A stretch of DNA of 63,516 nt from Acidobacteriota bacterium (GTDB lineage: Bacteria > Acidobacteriota > Blastocatellia > RBC074), in assembly GCA_018268995.1 (NCBI GenBank), contig JAFDVL010000020.1:1-63516 (forward strand), written 5' to 3'. Positions 1 to 8,674 of the stretch are shown piece by piece; positions within the stretch are counted from its first letter, which is position 1; the number at the start of each line of letters is the position of its first letter. The notes beneath the pieces were generated by a model. It made no database searches. It saw nothing but the letters and a program-made list of their open reading frames with translations, and was not told the origin of the DNA. A program made the translations under genes and the position numbers.

Positions 1-1
1 A

Positions 2-610
2 AAATGTGATGCGTTCGCCCTAGTCGGTCGCCTGATTGGTGGCTGGGAAACCAACCTGATTTTGCAAATGCAATCGGGGCGTCCGTGGGATTTGAGCGCT
101 GAGCTTGAATGGTTCAATCAGGACGCGATTATCCGCGACATCAAATGGAAAGGCTCCGATCAGGTCTGGGCATTCCGTACTTACGCGGATAAGACCAACC
201 CCGCTAGTCGTTCGGTGTGTGCTGCACGTCGTAACGACAACGGCACGTTATCGCTCACGTCGTTCAGCGCCAACCTTGATGGTTGTACGCTGGCGAACGT
301 GGACATGATTCGCCGCAATGCTTCAGGTTTCGTGCCGCGATACACGTCGTTCCGCGATTCCTCAATTCGATTGCACTCGCCGCCGACCGCCGATCTTTCG
401 TTTGTGAAACTGACGAAACTCACGGAACGCGTCGGTATGCAATTGCGCGTCGAGATGTTCAATTTCACGAATACCTATTCGTATCGCGTGCGTCAATTCA
501 CGAACAACCCGGATGATCGCAACTTCGGCAGCGTCTTCCCGCGCTTGGCGGGTGATACTGAAGTCGCTTATCCGCGTCACATTCAATTGGCGGCGAAGAT
601 CATCTTCTAA
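2..610 (+). CDS. TonB-dependent receptor, C-terminal fragment (cut by window edge)
   Basis: The reading frame is open from the first complete codon at position 2, so the gene begins upstream of the window and only about 202 C-terminal residues are visible. Features typical of the last strands of a TonB-dependent receptor are present: the SGRPWDL segment near the start, a stretch in which a receptor (V)EMFNFTN motif precedes the final strands, and a last residue Phe after an alternating hydrophobic strand (QLAAKIIF), the usual outer-membrane beta-signal. The same closing pattern (EAFNIFN or EAFNLFN, then a terminal F) ends the two full-length receptors at 50623 and 55194. It would sit in the outer membrane; the substrate cannot be told. 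A probable terminator follows at 637-676. Confidence 0.85.
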   Translation, partial: KCDAFALVGRLIGGWETNLILQMQSGRPWDLSAELEWFNQDAIIRDIKWKGSDQVWAFRTYADKTNPASRSVCAARRNDNGTLSLTSFSANLDGCTLANVDMIRRNASGFVPRYTSFRDSSIRLHSPPTADLSFVKLTKLTERVGMQLRVEMFNFTNTYSYRVRQFTNNPDDRNFGSVFPRLAGDTEVAYPRHIQLAAKIIF

Positions 611-636
611 CCGAATTTACTCAACGAAAGCACCTT

Positions 637-676
637 GCCACGAATGGTTTCTCTGGAACTGTTCGTGGCTCTTTTC
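637..676 (+). terminator. Rho-independent terminator after the receptor fragment
   Basis: Perfect 8-bp stem GCCACGAA (637-644) / TTCGTGGC (662-669), followed by the T-rich run TCTTTTCATTT. It lies 27 bases after the stop codon of the receptor fragment, where a terminator is expected. Confidence 0.7.
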
Positions 677-696
677 ATTTCAGGAACATGAATTTT

Positions 697-937
697 CTCT
701 GAGCGTGTGTTTAGGAATTCTGCTGGTTTGCGTTTTCTCAAGAGCCCTGTCGTTGACGGCTGGGGGAAAATGCAGGAAAGAGCGAAGAGGGCGCTTTTGA
801 GCGTCCTTCTCCAGCAGCTTAAGCCGAGCGAAAAGCCCGATTCATCGGGCTTTGGATCTTTGTTTGTGCTCACCCAGCCGTCAACGACTGGGCTTTTCAA
901 AAACAACAGAATTTCCAAACACACTCTGAAGATGCAA
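697..937. repeat. Nested multi-hairpin intergenic repeat, copy A (MITE-like)
   Basis: Long imperfect inverted repeat. Outer arms pair GTGTGTTT (705-712) with AAACACAC (917-924) and AATTCTG (716-722) with CAGAATT (907-913). Inner arms 740-764 and 873-897 are near-perfect inverted copies with the core GTCGTTGACGGCTGGG. Inside are a hairpin at 786-810 (GGGCGC...GCGTCC), the motif GCTTAAGCC at 817-825 and a hairpin at 832-853 (AAAGCCCGA/TCGGGCTTT). The core has the same order of parts as the element at 44475-44648. It contains no credible protein-coding gene. Most of the 440-base gap 611-1050 is this element, the terminator before it and the small palindrome after it. Confidence 0.75.
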
Positions 938-938
938 G

Positions 939-1025
939 GCGTTTGGAGCAGCTTGGTAGTACTTTGGTATTTGCCGCGAAAGGTGCGAAAGGAAAAGCGG
1001 GAAGAACTTCCCGCACTCCAAACGC
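939..1025. repeat. Palindromic intergenic element with internal hairpin
   Basis: Arms GCGTTTGGAG (939-948) and CTCCAAACGC (1016-1025) are perfect inverted copies. Within them lies the 8-bp hairpin GCGGGAAG/CTTCCCGC (997-1014). It sits between copy A of the nested repeat and the stop codon of the gene ending at 1051, and may also serve as that gene's transcription end. Confidence 0.6.
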
Positions 1026-1050
1026 TTCGCGCTGTTGTTTAGGCAGGTGG

Positions 1051-3405
1051 CTATTGGTTTTCCTGAATCGTCAGCACGCGATCCACTTTGACGTTTTCAA
1101 GTCTCTGTTTTTGCCCGCTCGGCCAATGGATTTCTAAATGCTTGACGATTATTTCATTCCCCAATCCAAAACGTACGACTTGTTCGCTGGCTGAAGCGTA
1201 TCCGACACTGGTTGTCGCGTGGTTGAATTGTGTGCCTGCTGCTGTTGTGAGCCTGATCTTTGCCCCGATGCCATCACGATTGCTTTTGGTTCCTACCAGC
1301 TTGACGGCGAGCCAATGATGTTCGTTCGCCGATTCGTTCAGCCAAAGCTCGGCAGGTTCATTCAGCGAAGTCGTGACCACATCCACTCTGCCATCGTTAT
1401 TGAAGTCAGCAAATGCCGCGCCACGATGTGCGCTTTTCATCTGGAAGCTTTCGCCACCATCCGCTGAGACGTTCTTGAAATTGCCATTGCCGAGATTGGC
1501 GAAAAGGGAATTGGGCTGGCGATACGTTTGTTCGTTGTACAGTTCCTGATTGTCGTTGACGTGCGCATTGGCCGTGAATAAATCCTTCCAGCCGTCGTTG
1601 TTGAAATCAAAGAGGCCCAGACTCCAGCCGCTGCGTTTGACGGATTCCTTGCCGATGCTGCTCGTCCACGTGGCATCAGAAAAAAAGCCTTTGCCGACAT
1701 TGCGAAAGAGCGGAAACGTTTCGCCCTCCAGCGCCGAAACAATCAAGTCAGGCAATCCATCATTGTCATAATCTCGGAAATCTACGCCCATACTCGAAAC
1801 GGGCTTGCCGCTGTCGTTTAAGGCTACGCTGGCGCTTAATCCAACTTCTTCAAAGCTCTTGCCCGCGTTGTTGCGAAACAGGAAATTCGGCAGCGTGTCG
1901 TTGGCGACGAAGACATCCACAAAGCCATCGTCGTTGTAATCCGCAATGCTGACGCCCATTCCTTTGCCGATGTAGCGCCCGATGCCGCTGGAGGCCGAAA
2001 CATCAGTGAAGGTGCCATCGCCGTTGTTGTGAAAAAGCTGATTCGGCAGGCCTTCATACCGATCCGGGAAGCAGTAGGTGCGATAGCCTTCCTTCATCGC
2101 GCCACAGTACGGATCAAGATCAGGATGCCATTTGCAATAATTAACGACGAACAAATCCAGTTTGCCGTCATTGTCATAATCCAGCCACGCCGCCGCAACG
2201 GACCACATTTTGCCTCGCCGAGCGTCTAGGCCCAATAAATTCGCGGCTTTCGTTACTTCGGCAAACTTTCCGTTGCCCTCGTTGCGATAAAGCTGATTGC
2301 GATTGACGCCCGCGATGAATACATCCTGATCGCCGTCGTTGTCGTAATCCGCCACGGCTACACCCATTGCAAAGCCTTCGCCTTTGACGCCTGCCGTTTC
2401 CGTCACATCGCTAAAAGTGCCGTCGTGATTGTTGCGATACAACCGATTCCAAAACTGCGGCGAAGTCTTTTGCATCGCGGGCAATTCAGCGCCATTCGCA
2501 AAGTAAATGTCCTGCCATCCGTCGTTGTCATAATCAATTGCCGCAACACCGCCCGTCATCGTTTCAATTTGGTATTTGCGCGGTGTCGCCCCATTGCGCA
2601 GCGTGAAGTTGAGTTTTACTTCGTTGGCGATGTTGCGAAACTTGATGGGCACAATCTTTTGCATCACGGTCGAAGTCGTAGTCGCCTTTGCGGTCGCGCG
2701 CAATCGTTCCAACGCCGTTCGGGCCTGTGCGTTGCCGTCTAACGCAATGGCCTGTTGATAGTCCTTTTCTGCTTCGGCGAGTTTCCCTAATTTTTCCTGC
2801 ACGCGCCCGCGATTGAAACGGATTGTGCTGGCATTGGGATTAATGGCAGTGGCTTCGGTCAGGTAGACAAGCGCTTCATCGTAGCGTCCTAACCGAAACA
2901 GCAAATCGCTGCCATAGATGTAAGGCAGCGCAAGCGGGCGACGTTGTTTTTGATTCAGCTCAATCGCCTTTTGATAATGTGTCAGTGCGCCTGCATCCTC
3001 GTGCAACGCATCCAGCGTCAAGGCTAATTGTGTGTGGGCATCCGCAAAGTTCGGGTGCAACTGGATCGCTTGCCGCGCGGATATTTCCGAAGGTTTGAGC
3101 TGTGATTGCAGGTACTGAATTCGGGCCAGATAGAACCACGCCTCCACGTCTTTCGGGAAGGCTTCAACCGCGCGCGCGAAAGCTTGTTCGGCGGCAGAAT
3201 TTTGCTGTGTTAATTGCAGCGACAATCCGCACAGCTTCCACGCCGCTGGGTTTTTCGGATTTGCCTCGCGGGATTGACACGCGAGCTTTGCGGCTTCGGC
3301 AAAGTTATGTTGGTCAAAGAAGGCTTGGGCCTGACGGAGTTGCTGCTCTGCCTCGGTTTGTTGGAGGGGAAGGAAGAAAAAACAGCAGTAAAGTAACCAA
3401 GCCAT
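1051..3405 (-). CDS. Secreted TPR / FG-GAP (VCBS) repeat / ASPIC-UnbV protein
   Basis: 784 residues. A hydrophobic N-terminus (about 1-20) suggests export. Residues about 20-235 are TPR-like helical pairs. About 270-690 hold at least seven Ca-binding FG-GAP/VCBS motifs of the form D-Y/F-D/N-N/D-D-G, for example DYDNDGWQD, DYDNDGDQD, DYNDDGFVD and DFNNDGRVD, which fold as a beta-propeller. The last 80 residues match the ASPIC/UnbV domain (GIGAKIRL, then EIHWPSGQ). This CRTAC1-like architecture is common in Acidobacteriota and Bacteroidota and is thought to mediate extracellular binding; no enzymatic activity is implied. It is transcribed alone, with palindromic repeats on both flanks (939-1025 and 3424-3496). 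Confidence 0.85.
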   Translation of the reverse strand: MAWLLYCCFFFLPLQQTEAEQQLRQAQAFFDQHNFAEAAKLACQSREANPKNPAAWKLCGLSLQLTQQNSAAEQAFARAVEAFPKDVEAWFYLARIQYLQSQLKPSEISARQAIQLHPNFADAHTQLALTLDALHEDAGALTHYQKAIELNQKQRRPLALPYIYGSDLLFRLGRYDEALVYLTEATAINPNASTIRFNRGRVQEKLGKLAEAEKDYQQAIALDGNAQARTALERLRATAKATTTSTVMQKIVPIKFRNIANEVKLNFTLRNGATPRKYQIETMTGGVAAIDYDNDGWQDIYFANGAELPAMQKTSPQFWNRLYRNNHDGTFSDVTETAGVKGEGFAMGVAVADYDNDGDQDVFIAGVNRNQLYRNEGNGKFAEVTKAANLLGLDARRGKMWSVAAAWLDYDNDGKLDLFVVNYCKWHPDLDPYCGAMKEGYRTYCFPDRYEGLPNQLFHNNGDGTFTDVSASSGIGRYIGKGMGVSIADYNDDGFVDVFVANDTLPNFLFRNNAGKSFEEVGLSASVALNDSGKPVSSMGVDFRDYDNDGLPDLIVSALEGETFPLFRNVGKGFFSDATWTSSIGKESVKRSGWSLGLFDFNNDGWKDLFTANAHVNDNQELYNEQTYRQPNSLFANLGNGNFKNVSADGGESFQMKSAHRGAAFADFNNDGRVDVVTTSLNEPAELWLNESANEHHWLAVKLVGTKSNRDGIGAKIRLTTAAGTQFNHATTSVGYASASEQVVRFGLGNEIIVKHLEIHWPSGQKQRLENVKVDRVLTIQENQ

Positions 3406-3423
3406 GAATATCGGATTGCCTGA

Positions 3424-3496
3424 GCATGGAGTACAAGCTTCAGCTTGGTGGTTACTTATCGAACTATACTATCAAGCTGAAGCTTGTACTCCATGC
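3424..3496. repeat. Perfect 24-bp inverted repeat, GGAGTACAAG family, copy 1
   Basis: Arms 3424-3447 and 3473-3496 are perfect reverse complements of 24 bases (beginning GCATGGAGTACAAGC), separated by a 25-base A/T-rich loop. A related hairpin beginning GGAGTACAAG lies at 46369-46431. It sits between two minus-strand genes and resembles REP-type palindromic units rather than a terminator, because no T-run follows. Confidence 0.8.
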
Positions 3497-3519
3497 GCTT
3501 TTGCCTTTTTGCCAAACGG

Positions 3520-4266
3520 CTATTTATTGATTGAAGCGAGACGCGCCGACAATCGCCCCTGCTCGTGGCATGTCAGGCAGGCCATCGTAGAATTTGCTGC
3601 TGACGCTGGATTCTTCTTCCATTGTTGGGCGATGGGAGCATACGGCGTATTCGGCATTAGCTCGATAATCTTGTCGAGGTAGAGTGCTAATTCTTCTGTA
3701 CGTCCCGTGCGTTGTGCCGATTGCGCCAACCCGGCCAGCAGTTCGCCACGAATATGCACCGGGAAGTTCTTTACGCCTGCTTCTTGAGATTTCCATAACG
3801 CTTGGAATGAATCGTAGGCCTGATTCCAGGCGGCAGCGCGTTTCTCTTGCGGAAGGCGATCTGCAAAAACCACGAGAACGCCTCCTGTCACGGCGTGCAT
3901 CCCGCCATTTTTCGGACTGGTTTTCATTGCTTCAGCAAAGAGATCAAGCGCCTGTTGATACTTTTGCTGAAACTCCTCCTGGCGTTTGTTTTCGTAGGCC
4001 ACGACGGCGCGGTACACCAGCGCGCCTGCCTTCCAGGCTAACAGTTCTGCTTTGGCTGCGGGGCGTTTTTCTAATAGCGCATCTACATTCTTTTCGCCAC
4101 GGGCCAGGCGTTGCAGATCATTGGCCAGGAAGCCCGCAAAGATGTCTTCGCGCACCAGCGTATGAATTGAAAGCCTTGCGTCATCAATGGGCGGTTCGGA
4201 TGATTGAGCGATGGCAACAACAACGAAAAGAGTCGCAACAAAAACAACTCGCTTGATTGCAAACAT
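3520..4266 (-). CDS. Secreted alpha-helical protein with C-terminal CxxCH heme motif
   Basis: 248 residues from the ATG at 4266, chosen because AAGGAGG stands 9 bases upstream and because the protein then begins with a clean signal peptide (MFAIKRVVFVATLFVVVAIAQS); an upstream extension to 4374 lacks both. The middle is helical, with TPR-like segments (about 60-200). The C-terminus carries CLTCHEQG, a CxxCH motif for covalent heme c attachment, which fits periplasmic export. I do not recognise the family. One haem motif at the end of a TPR-like protein suggests a redox or sensing role, but this is inference. It is the last gene of the minus-strand run that includes the PP2C phosphatase and SEDS genes, with a 190-base gap after the phosphatase. 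Confidence 0.75.
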   Translation of the reverse strand: MFAIKRVVFVATLFVVVAIAQSSEPPIDDARLSIHTLVREDIFAGFLANDLQRLARGEKNVDALLEKRPAAKAELLAWKAGALVYRAVVAYENKRQEEFQQKYQQALDLFAEAMKTSPKNGGMHAVTGGVLVVFADRLPQEKRAAAWNQAYDSFQALWKSQEAGVKNFPVHIRGELLAGLAQSAQRTGRTEELALYLDKIIELMPNTPYAPIAQQWKKNPASAANSTMACLTCHEQGRLSARLASINK

Positions 4267-4455
4267 GGTAAGTGCCTCCTTGACAGGTGTGCCCGTAGTT
4301 GCAGGCGGGCGGGATTGAAAAACTATGCTCTGTGCCTTAACGCTAATCTTGGCTCCGAAGTTCACTTCTGACAAGAAACTTTAGTGCAATAATCGTTTTT
4401 TGACGGTTCCGCCGCTGGCATCGGCAATGTGATGAATCGTAATAACCTGTTGCGC

Positions 4456-5856
4456 TTACCCAACGGGAGAAACTGAAGGCGAAGGCGCTGGGCTCTCTGG
4501 GATCGTAATCGCGCGTTTGAGACTTTCTGTCGCGTTCTTTTTGTCGCCAGCTGCTTCGTAGGCCAATGCCAGATGCACAAATAAATTGGGCAATTTGTCG
4601 TTAAGCTTCGCCGCCTCATTCAATTGTTTGATGGCTTCGGCGGGTTGCTTCAGCTCGTAATGTGCGCGTCCAAGCCAGTAGTGATATTCAGGATTCGCGG
4701 CATTTTTATTGACCAGTGCAGTGAATCCTTCGCGGGCTTTATCGAAGCGCTTTTCTTCAAACAGGGCACGCGCCGCCGCTAGTTCCGCATCGGTTTCTGC
4801 CGGGTTTGCAGAATTCGTGGTTGCCGTATTCGTTGCTGCCGACTGGCCCATTACCCAGCCTGAAATGCGATCCCAATGGCGACCCGCAAAAAATGCGCCG
4901 ACCAGCGCGACGATCAACAAAACTAATTGCACCAGGCCGCTGACAAGCGACCCGCTTTTGGCCGGAGAGGCGGGCGATAGGGTTTTATTTGGCATTTTGG
5001 TTTCAGGTACTTTGTCAGTGAAGTCAACACTGATGCGTGAGGTTGCAGGCGCTGCGGCGTAAGCAGGCGCGACTGTTGACCGTGGCACAGTCGGACGAGT
5101 GGCTTCTTCGACGTAGGCGCGTTCGCCGCAATCAACGATGACAGCAGTCAAATTATCTTCGGCTCCGCGCGCGAAGCAAATGTCTTTCATCTGTTCGCAA
5201 ATGTTTTTGGGATGCTGCCCGCTGTTCAGCAGCTTTTCTAACTCGTTGTCGGGGATGTGACGTGTAATGCCATCGCTGCACAGCAGAAAGCTTGTGCGCG
5301 CATCCAGGGTGACAATTTTCAAGTCAGCTTCGACTTCGGCATCTGCGCCGAGCGCACGATTGATAATGTTGCGATGCGGATGATTGGCGGCTTGCGCGGC
5401 GGTCATCGTGCCTGCGCGCACGGCATCGTTGACCTCACTGTGATCTTCGGTTTCGCAGTGCAATTTGCGCCCATCGAAGCGATAGACGCGGCTGTCGCCG
5501 ACGTGTGCGATAACGGCTCGCATTCCTTCGATAGCGACCATCGCCAACGTTGAAGCCATGCCTTCCAAATCTGCAACGTCGTGCGATGCTTTATAAATTT
5601 TGCTATTGGCCTGTGCGATGGTTTGCCGGACGGCAGCAACCAGATCCGCGCCCGGTCGTTGCGAGAAGACCTCGGTGAAAACATCCACCGCTGTTTGGCT
5701 GGCGACTTGTCCGCCGCGATGACCGCCAACGCCATCGGCGACTAAATATAATCCGCCTTCGGGTAAGGCAAGCAGGCGATCTTCATTTGCGGTGCGGCGC
5801 GGATTTAACCCGCGATCTGTGATGGAGCCAATCGTGAATTTCAGCGTAGTCATCAT
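4456..5856 (-). CDS. PP2C-family Ser/Thr protein phosphatase with TM segment and TPR tail
   Basis: 466 residues. Residues 1-250 are a PP2C (PPM) domain with all diagnostic motifs: RTANEDR, VADGVGGH, GDSRVYRF, LLCSDGIT and EDNLTAVI, so the metal-binding aspartates are kept. A linker leads to one membrane segment (about 310-330, LVLLIVALVGAFFAGRHW) and then two or three TPR units (about 360-450). The N-terminal catalytic domain is predicted cytoplasmic and the TPRs periplasmic. PP2C genes beside SEDS genes recall the Stp/PknB cell-wall signalling clusters of other bacteria, although no kinase is in view. It begins 8 bases after the stop of the 610-residue gene, so the two are probably co-transcribed. 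Confidence 0.9.
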   Translation of the reverse strand: MMTTLKFTIGSITDRGLNPRRTANEDRLLALPEGGLYLVADGVGGHRGGQVASQTAVDVFTEVFSQRPGADLVAAVRQTIAQANSKIYKASHDVADLEGMASTLAMVAIEGMRAVIAHVGDSRVYRFDGRKLHCETEDHSEVNDAVRAGTMTAAQAANHPHRNIINRALGADAEVEADLKIVTLDARTSFLLCSDGITRHIPDNELEKLLNSGQHPKNICEQMKDICFARGAEDNLTAVIVDCGERAYVEEATRPTVPRSTVAPAYAAAPATSRISVDFTDKVPETKMPNKTLSPASPAKSGSLVSGLVQLVLLIVALVGAFFAGRHWDRISGWVMGQSAATNTATTNSANPAETDAELAAARALFEEKRFDKAREGFTALVNKNAANPEYHYWLGRAHYELKQPAEAIKQLNEAAKLNDKLPNLFVHLALAYEAAGDKKNATESLKRAITIPESPAPSPSVSPVG

Positions 5857-5864
5857 TATAATCT

Positions 5865-7697
5865 CTATGGGCGTCGTTGAACTGGCGGCGGCGGCGGCGG
5901 TGGCGGCGGAACATTGTAATTTGATAATACCTGTGCCTTAGAATGCAGAATCCCGCCTGCCACAAATAACAAGGCTTGTAAGCGGATTTCAGGGCGTTCA
6001 AATCGTTCCGCCGTTGCTTTGGCGCGATCAACATCGAACGGTGCCAGATACCGCAACCCCTCATTAAAAGTTCCCAGCCAATACATTGATCCGCTTCCGC
6101 CAAGCCGGGCTTCGCCTTGCTCAAACCCCTTGCGCATCTCAAAACTGTCGAGAACACTGGTTGCCGTCAGGACGGGATTGAACCTTGCCACCATCGCGTC
6201 TGCCAATTCAAAGCTTCGATCAGGGGAAACAGTAGCAAATGAGCGCGCTAAATTCACGAGTGAATATACCTGCTGATGATTTTCAACCTGCGTTCCAATA
6301 ATTGCAGCGGCTTCTTCCAGTAAATTACTCGCCGCGACCTTGTCTCCTTTCGCTGCGAGCTGCGTGGCCAATTGGACTAAGAGGTCTACTTTATTCGTGA
6401 GGGAGGGAAGGTTTGCCATCATCTGCTTCGCTGCTTCCACCTCTCCTTTACTGACCGCATTTCTCAGGCGCGTGGTTTCATACATTCGATCAAATCGCTC
6501 TTTGGCCTCAGGGTCTTTGACATTCGTTTCAATGATTTGTTTGGCGCGATCTGCATCGCCTCTGGATACGAGCCGCATCGCGATTTGCGTGTACAGATTA
6601 TTCTGTTCCTGAGGCGGAGCCTTCTTGACGTATTCCAACAACTGATCCGGTGTCGTCGCCGGGTTATTGGCCAACGTATAAAATTCGCTGTTTGCCGTCC
6701 TTTGCCATTCCGAGCCAATTGGCGTACCTGCCGTCCCTCTGGGTTTGAGCTGGGCGCTTTGAGCGGGTGCATATTTGTTTACGGCGGGTTGGATGGATTG
6801 CAAGGTGTTTTTCAACTGGTTGGCATTATTGGAGTGCAGACTGTCTGTTGACGGCTTGACTGCCGCTTTTGCCGCTAGCTCTATTAGCTCACGAAGCATC
6901 TGCTCGTCGGTGATGGTTTGCGGCAGACGCGCTCCATTTGCCTGTGACGCATTCGTGCGTAAGTAGGATTCGCCATAGGCTCTTTGTAAAAGGGACTCGG
7001 TTAGTGCCAATGCCTCGTTGTTGCCCAGGATGTCTTCCGTGGCGAGTTTGCGAATCACTTGTTGATAAAGCTGGGTGATCGCAGGCCGACTCTTTTCATC
7101 CCACCGAATCGCATCTACCAGACTCAGGATTTGTGGCGAGAATCCTTTTTGCAATAACTCTTCTGCTGTTTTGAGTGCTTGCGTTGGATTGCGTGAAGCC
7201 GCCCGCGTCGTCAATTCATTTTCCAATTGCTGATCCGGGTCATAATTACCTGCTGTCGGTCGTTTCAACTCATCTGGCAAACGAGAAGCTCGCAAAAGTT
7301 GCAAGGCTAATTGCGGGTCCAATTGGCTCAGGTTGCGTAATAACTCGTGGCGAAATTGATTGTATGTTTCGATTTTGGCCTGCCGATTTTCAGTTTCGGC
7401 ACTGATTGCCTGAATCATTTGCCGCAAATCGTTTTCTGATTCCTGAAAATAGGCGCGCGCGCGGGGTTCGTCCTTCTCCCACAAATACCCTGCCGCCATC
7501 ACCTTCAGGCGCAGGCGATTTTCAGGCAATTTCAACGACTGTGTTTCGGCCAGCACCTGATCCAACAATTCCATCGCTTTTTTCTCGCGCTTTTCTTTTT
7601 CTGCTTTGTCTTTCTCTGTCTCGTTTCCGGCTGTTTGCGCCAGTATGGTCATGGCAAGCACCAGCACACCAAAAATTGTGAGGAACAACTTTCTCAT
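5865..7697 (-). CDS. Secreted helical-repeat protein of unknown function with poly-proline tail
   Basis: 610 residues. The start at 7697 is preceded by AGGAGG and gives a signal peptide (MRKLFLTIFGVLVLAMTILAQ). The rest is helix-rich, with repeated Ala/Leu patterns resembling TPR/HEAT solenoids (for example ADRAKQIIETNVKDPEAKER). The C-terminus ends in nine consecutive prolines encoded by a GGC/GGT triplet run at 5884-5910, then VQRRP. I do not recognise a named family and assign no activity. It lies 10 bases after the 310-residue secreted gene and 8 bases before the PP2C gene, so it belongs to this apparent operon. Confidence 0.75.
   Translation of the reverse strand: MRKLFLTIFGVLVLAMTILAQTAGNETEKDKAEKEKREKKAMELLDQVLAETQSLKLPENRLRLKVMAAGYLWEKDEPRARAYFQESENDLRQMIQAISAETENRQAKIETYNQFRHELLRNLSQLDPQLALQLLRASRLPDELKRPTAGNYDPDQQLENELTTRAASRNPTQALKTAEELLQKGFSPQILSLVDAIRWDEKSRPAITQLYQQVIRKLATEDILGNNEALALTESLLQRAYGESYLRTNASQANGARLPQTITDEQMLRELIELAAKAAVKPSTDSLHSNNANQLKNTLQSIQPAVNKYAPAQSAQLKPRGTAGTPIGSEWQRTANSEFYTLANNPATTPDQLLEYVKKAPPQEQNNLYTQIAMRLVSRGDADRAKQIIETNVKDPEAKERFDRMYETTRLRNAVSKGEVEAAKQMMANLPSLTNKVDLLVQLATQLAAKGDKVAASNLLEEAAAIIGTQVENHQQVYSLVNLARSFATVSPDRSFELADAMVARFNPVLTATSVLDSFEMRKGFEQGEARLGGSGSMYWLGTFNEGLRYLAPFDVDRAKATAERFERPEIRLQALLFVAGGILHSKAQVLSNYNVPPPPPPPPPVQRRP
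5884..5910. repeat. GGC/GGT trinucleotide repeat (9 units)
   Basis: Nine triplets: five GGC, one GGT, two GGC and one GGA. On the coding (minus) strand they encode a nine-proline run near the C-terminus of the 610-residue protein. Such microsatellites can change length by slippage. Confidence 0.7.
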
Positions 7698-7707
7698 CGC
7701 ACGCCTC

Positions 7708-8640
7708 CTAGTTACCTTTGGGTTTTCCTTTTAATTCGGGGGCAGGGAATTGGGCAATTTGTTTCCACAGGATGTGCAGATTGCCTTCGGCATCATTGTG
7801 GACGATTTGAAATGCGAGCAGGATGTCGGCTTTTTTGTACGTCACACAACGTAACGCATAGGTTGCATTCGGCCTGGCAGGCACAGACGAATGATAGCGA
7901 ACGCCATCAGCTTCCACGCCCGTTTCGTATTGTTTTATTTGCTGAATAAAATCCTGATATTGGGTAGGCGGGCTGATTTGTGACAGCCTTTTAATTACCG
8001 GATGCTGGGCCGTTGCGGCTTCCAGCGGCAAGTTGCCAAGCTCTGCAATGACTGCTAGTTCATAGCCAGACGTGAAAACGAAACTTTGCGCTACGCCCCC
8101 GGAGCTGACTATCGTGGTTCGCTTCATTTCTGAATAGGCTGGTTGCAGGATGCCATCTTTCAGTCGGATTTGCGCCCACTCATCGGCCAGATGATGACGT
8201 TTGGTGAATGAATAAAATGTTCCGCCGCCAGAAATTTGCGGATAGGCTGATTGCGCCTTTACGTCAAGAATCGCTACTTTGGTGTCCTTGAAATTGAGCA
8301 ATTTGAAAAGCCCTGTTTCCGGTTGGCGCAGCACGCTCGCGAATGTTTGGTTGATTTGCAAGTCGGTGGCTAAGAGCTTTTTCTCAGCATTGGGTAAGTC
8401 CTTCTCGGCGCGATAACGCCCGGCATTGCTGGCCGGAGTTGCGGTTCGTGGGTCTTTCCCTGCGCTTTCCAAACTTTTCTCAACAGCTTTTCTATTTTTC
8501 TCATCCTCTTCTCTGAGCTTGGCGTTGAGCATTTCCTTTTCCCGGAGCTGATCCAGGCTGCTGCTTTGCGCCTGCGTCACAACGGGCAGGGAAACGAATA
8601 GGAGAAATAGACAAAGGCACATTGAACTCAAAAACTTCAT
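7708..8640 (-). CDS. Secreted protein of unknown function
   Basis: 310 residues. The ATG at 8640 has GAGGAG upstream and a signal peptide (MKFLSSMCLCLFLLFVSLPVVTQAQ). Residues about 27-65 are highly charged (REKEMLNAKLREEDEKNRK) and may form a short coiled coil. The remainder (about 85-300) is a mixed alpha/beta domain that I do not recognise. It lies between the SEDS gene (34-base gap) and the 610-residue secreted gene (10-base gap), in the same direction, so it is probably part of the same transcription unit. Confidence 0.7.
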   Translation of the reverse strand: MKFLSSMCLCLFLLFVSLPVVTQAQSSSLDQLREKEMLNAKLREEDEKNRKAVEKSLESAGKDPRTATPASNAGRYRAEKDLPNAEKKLLATDLQINQTFASVLRQPETGLFKLLNFKDTKVAILDVKAQSAYPQISGGGTFYSFTKRHHLADEWAQIRLKDGILQPAYSEMKRTTIVSSGGVAQSFVFTSGYELAVIAELGNLPLEAATAQHPVIKRLSQISPPTQYQDFIQQIKQYETGVEADGVRYHSSVPARPNATYALRCVTYKKADILLAFQIVHNDAEGNLHILWKQIAQFPAPELKGKPKGN

Positions 8641-8674
8641 CGTTGCTTCTCCTCAAAAAGGTTCGGCAAAACGC

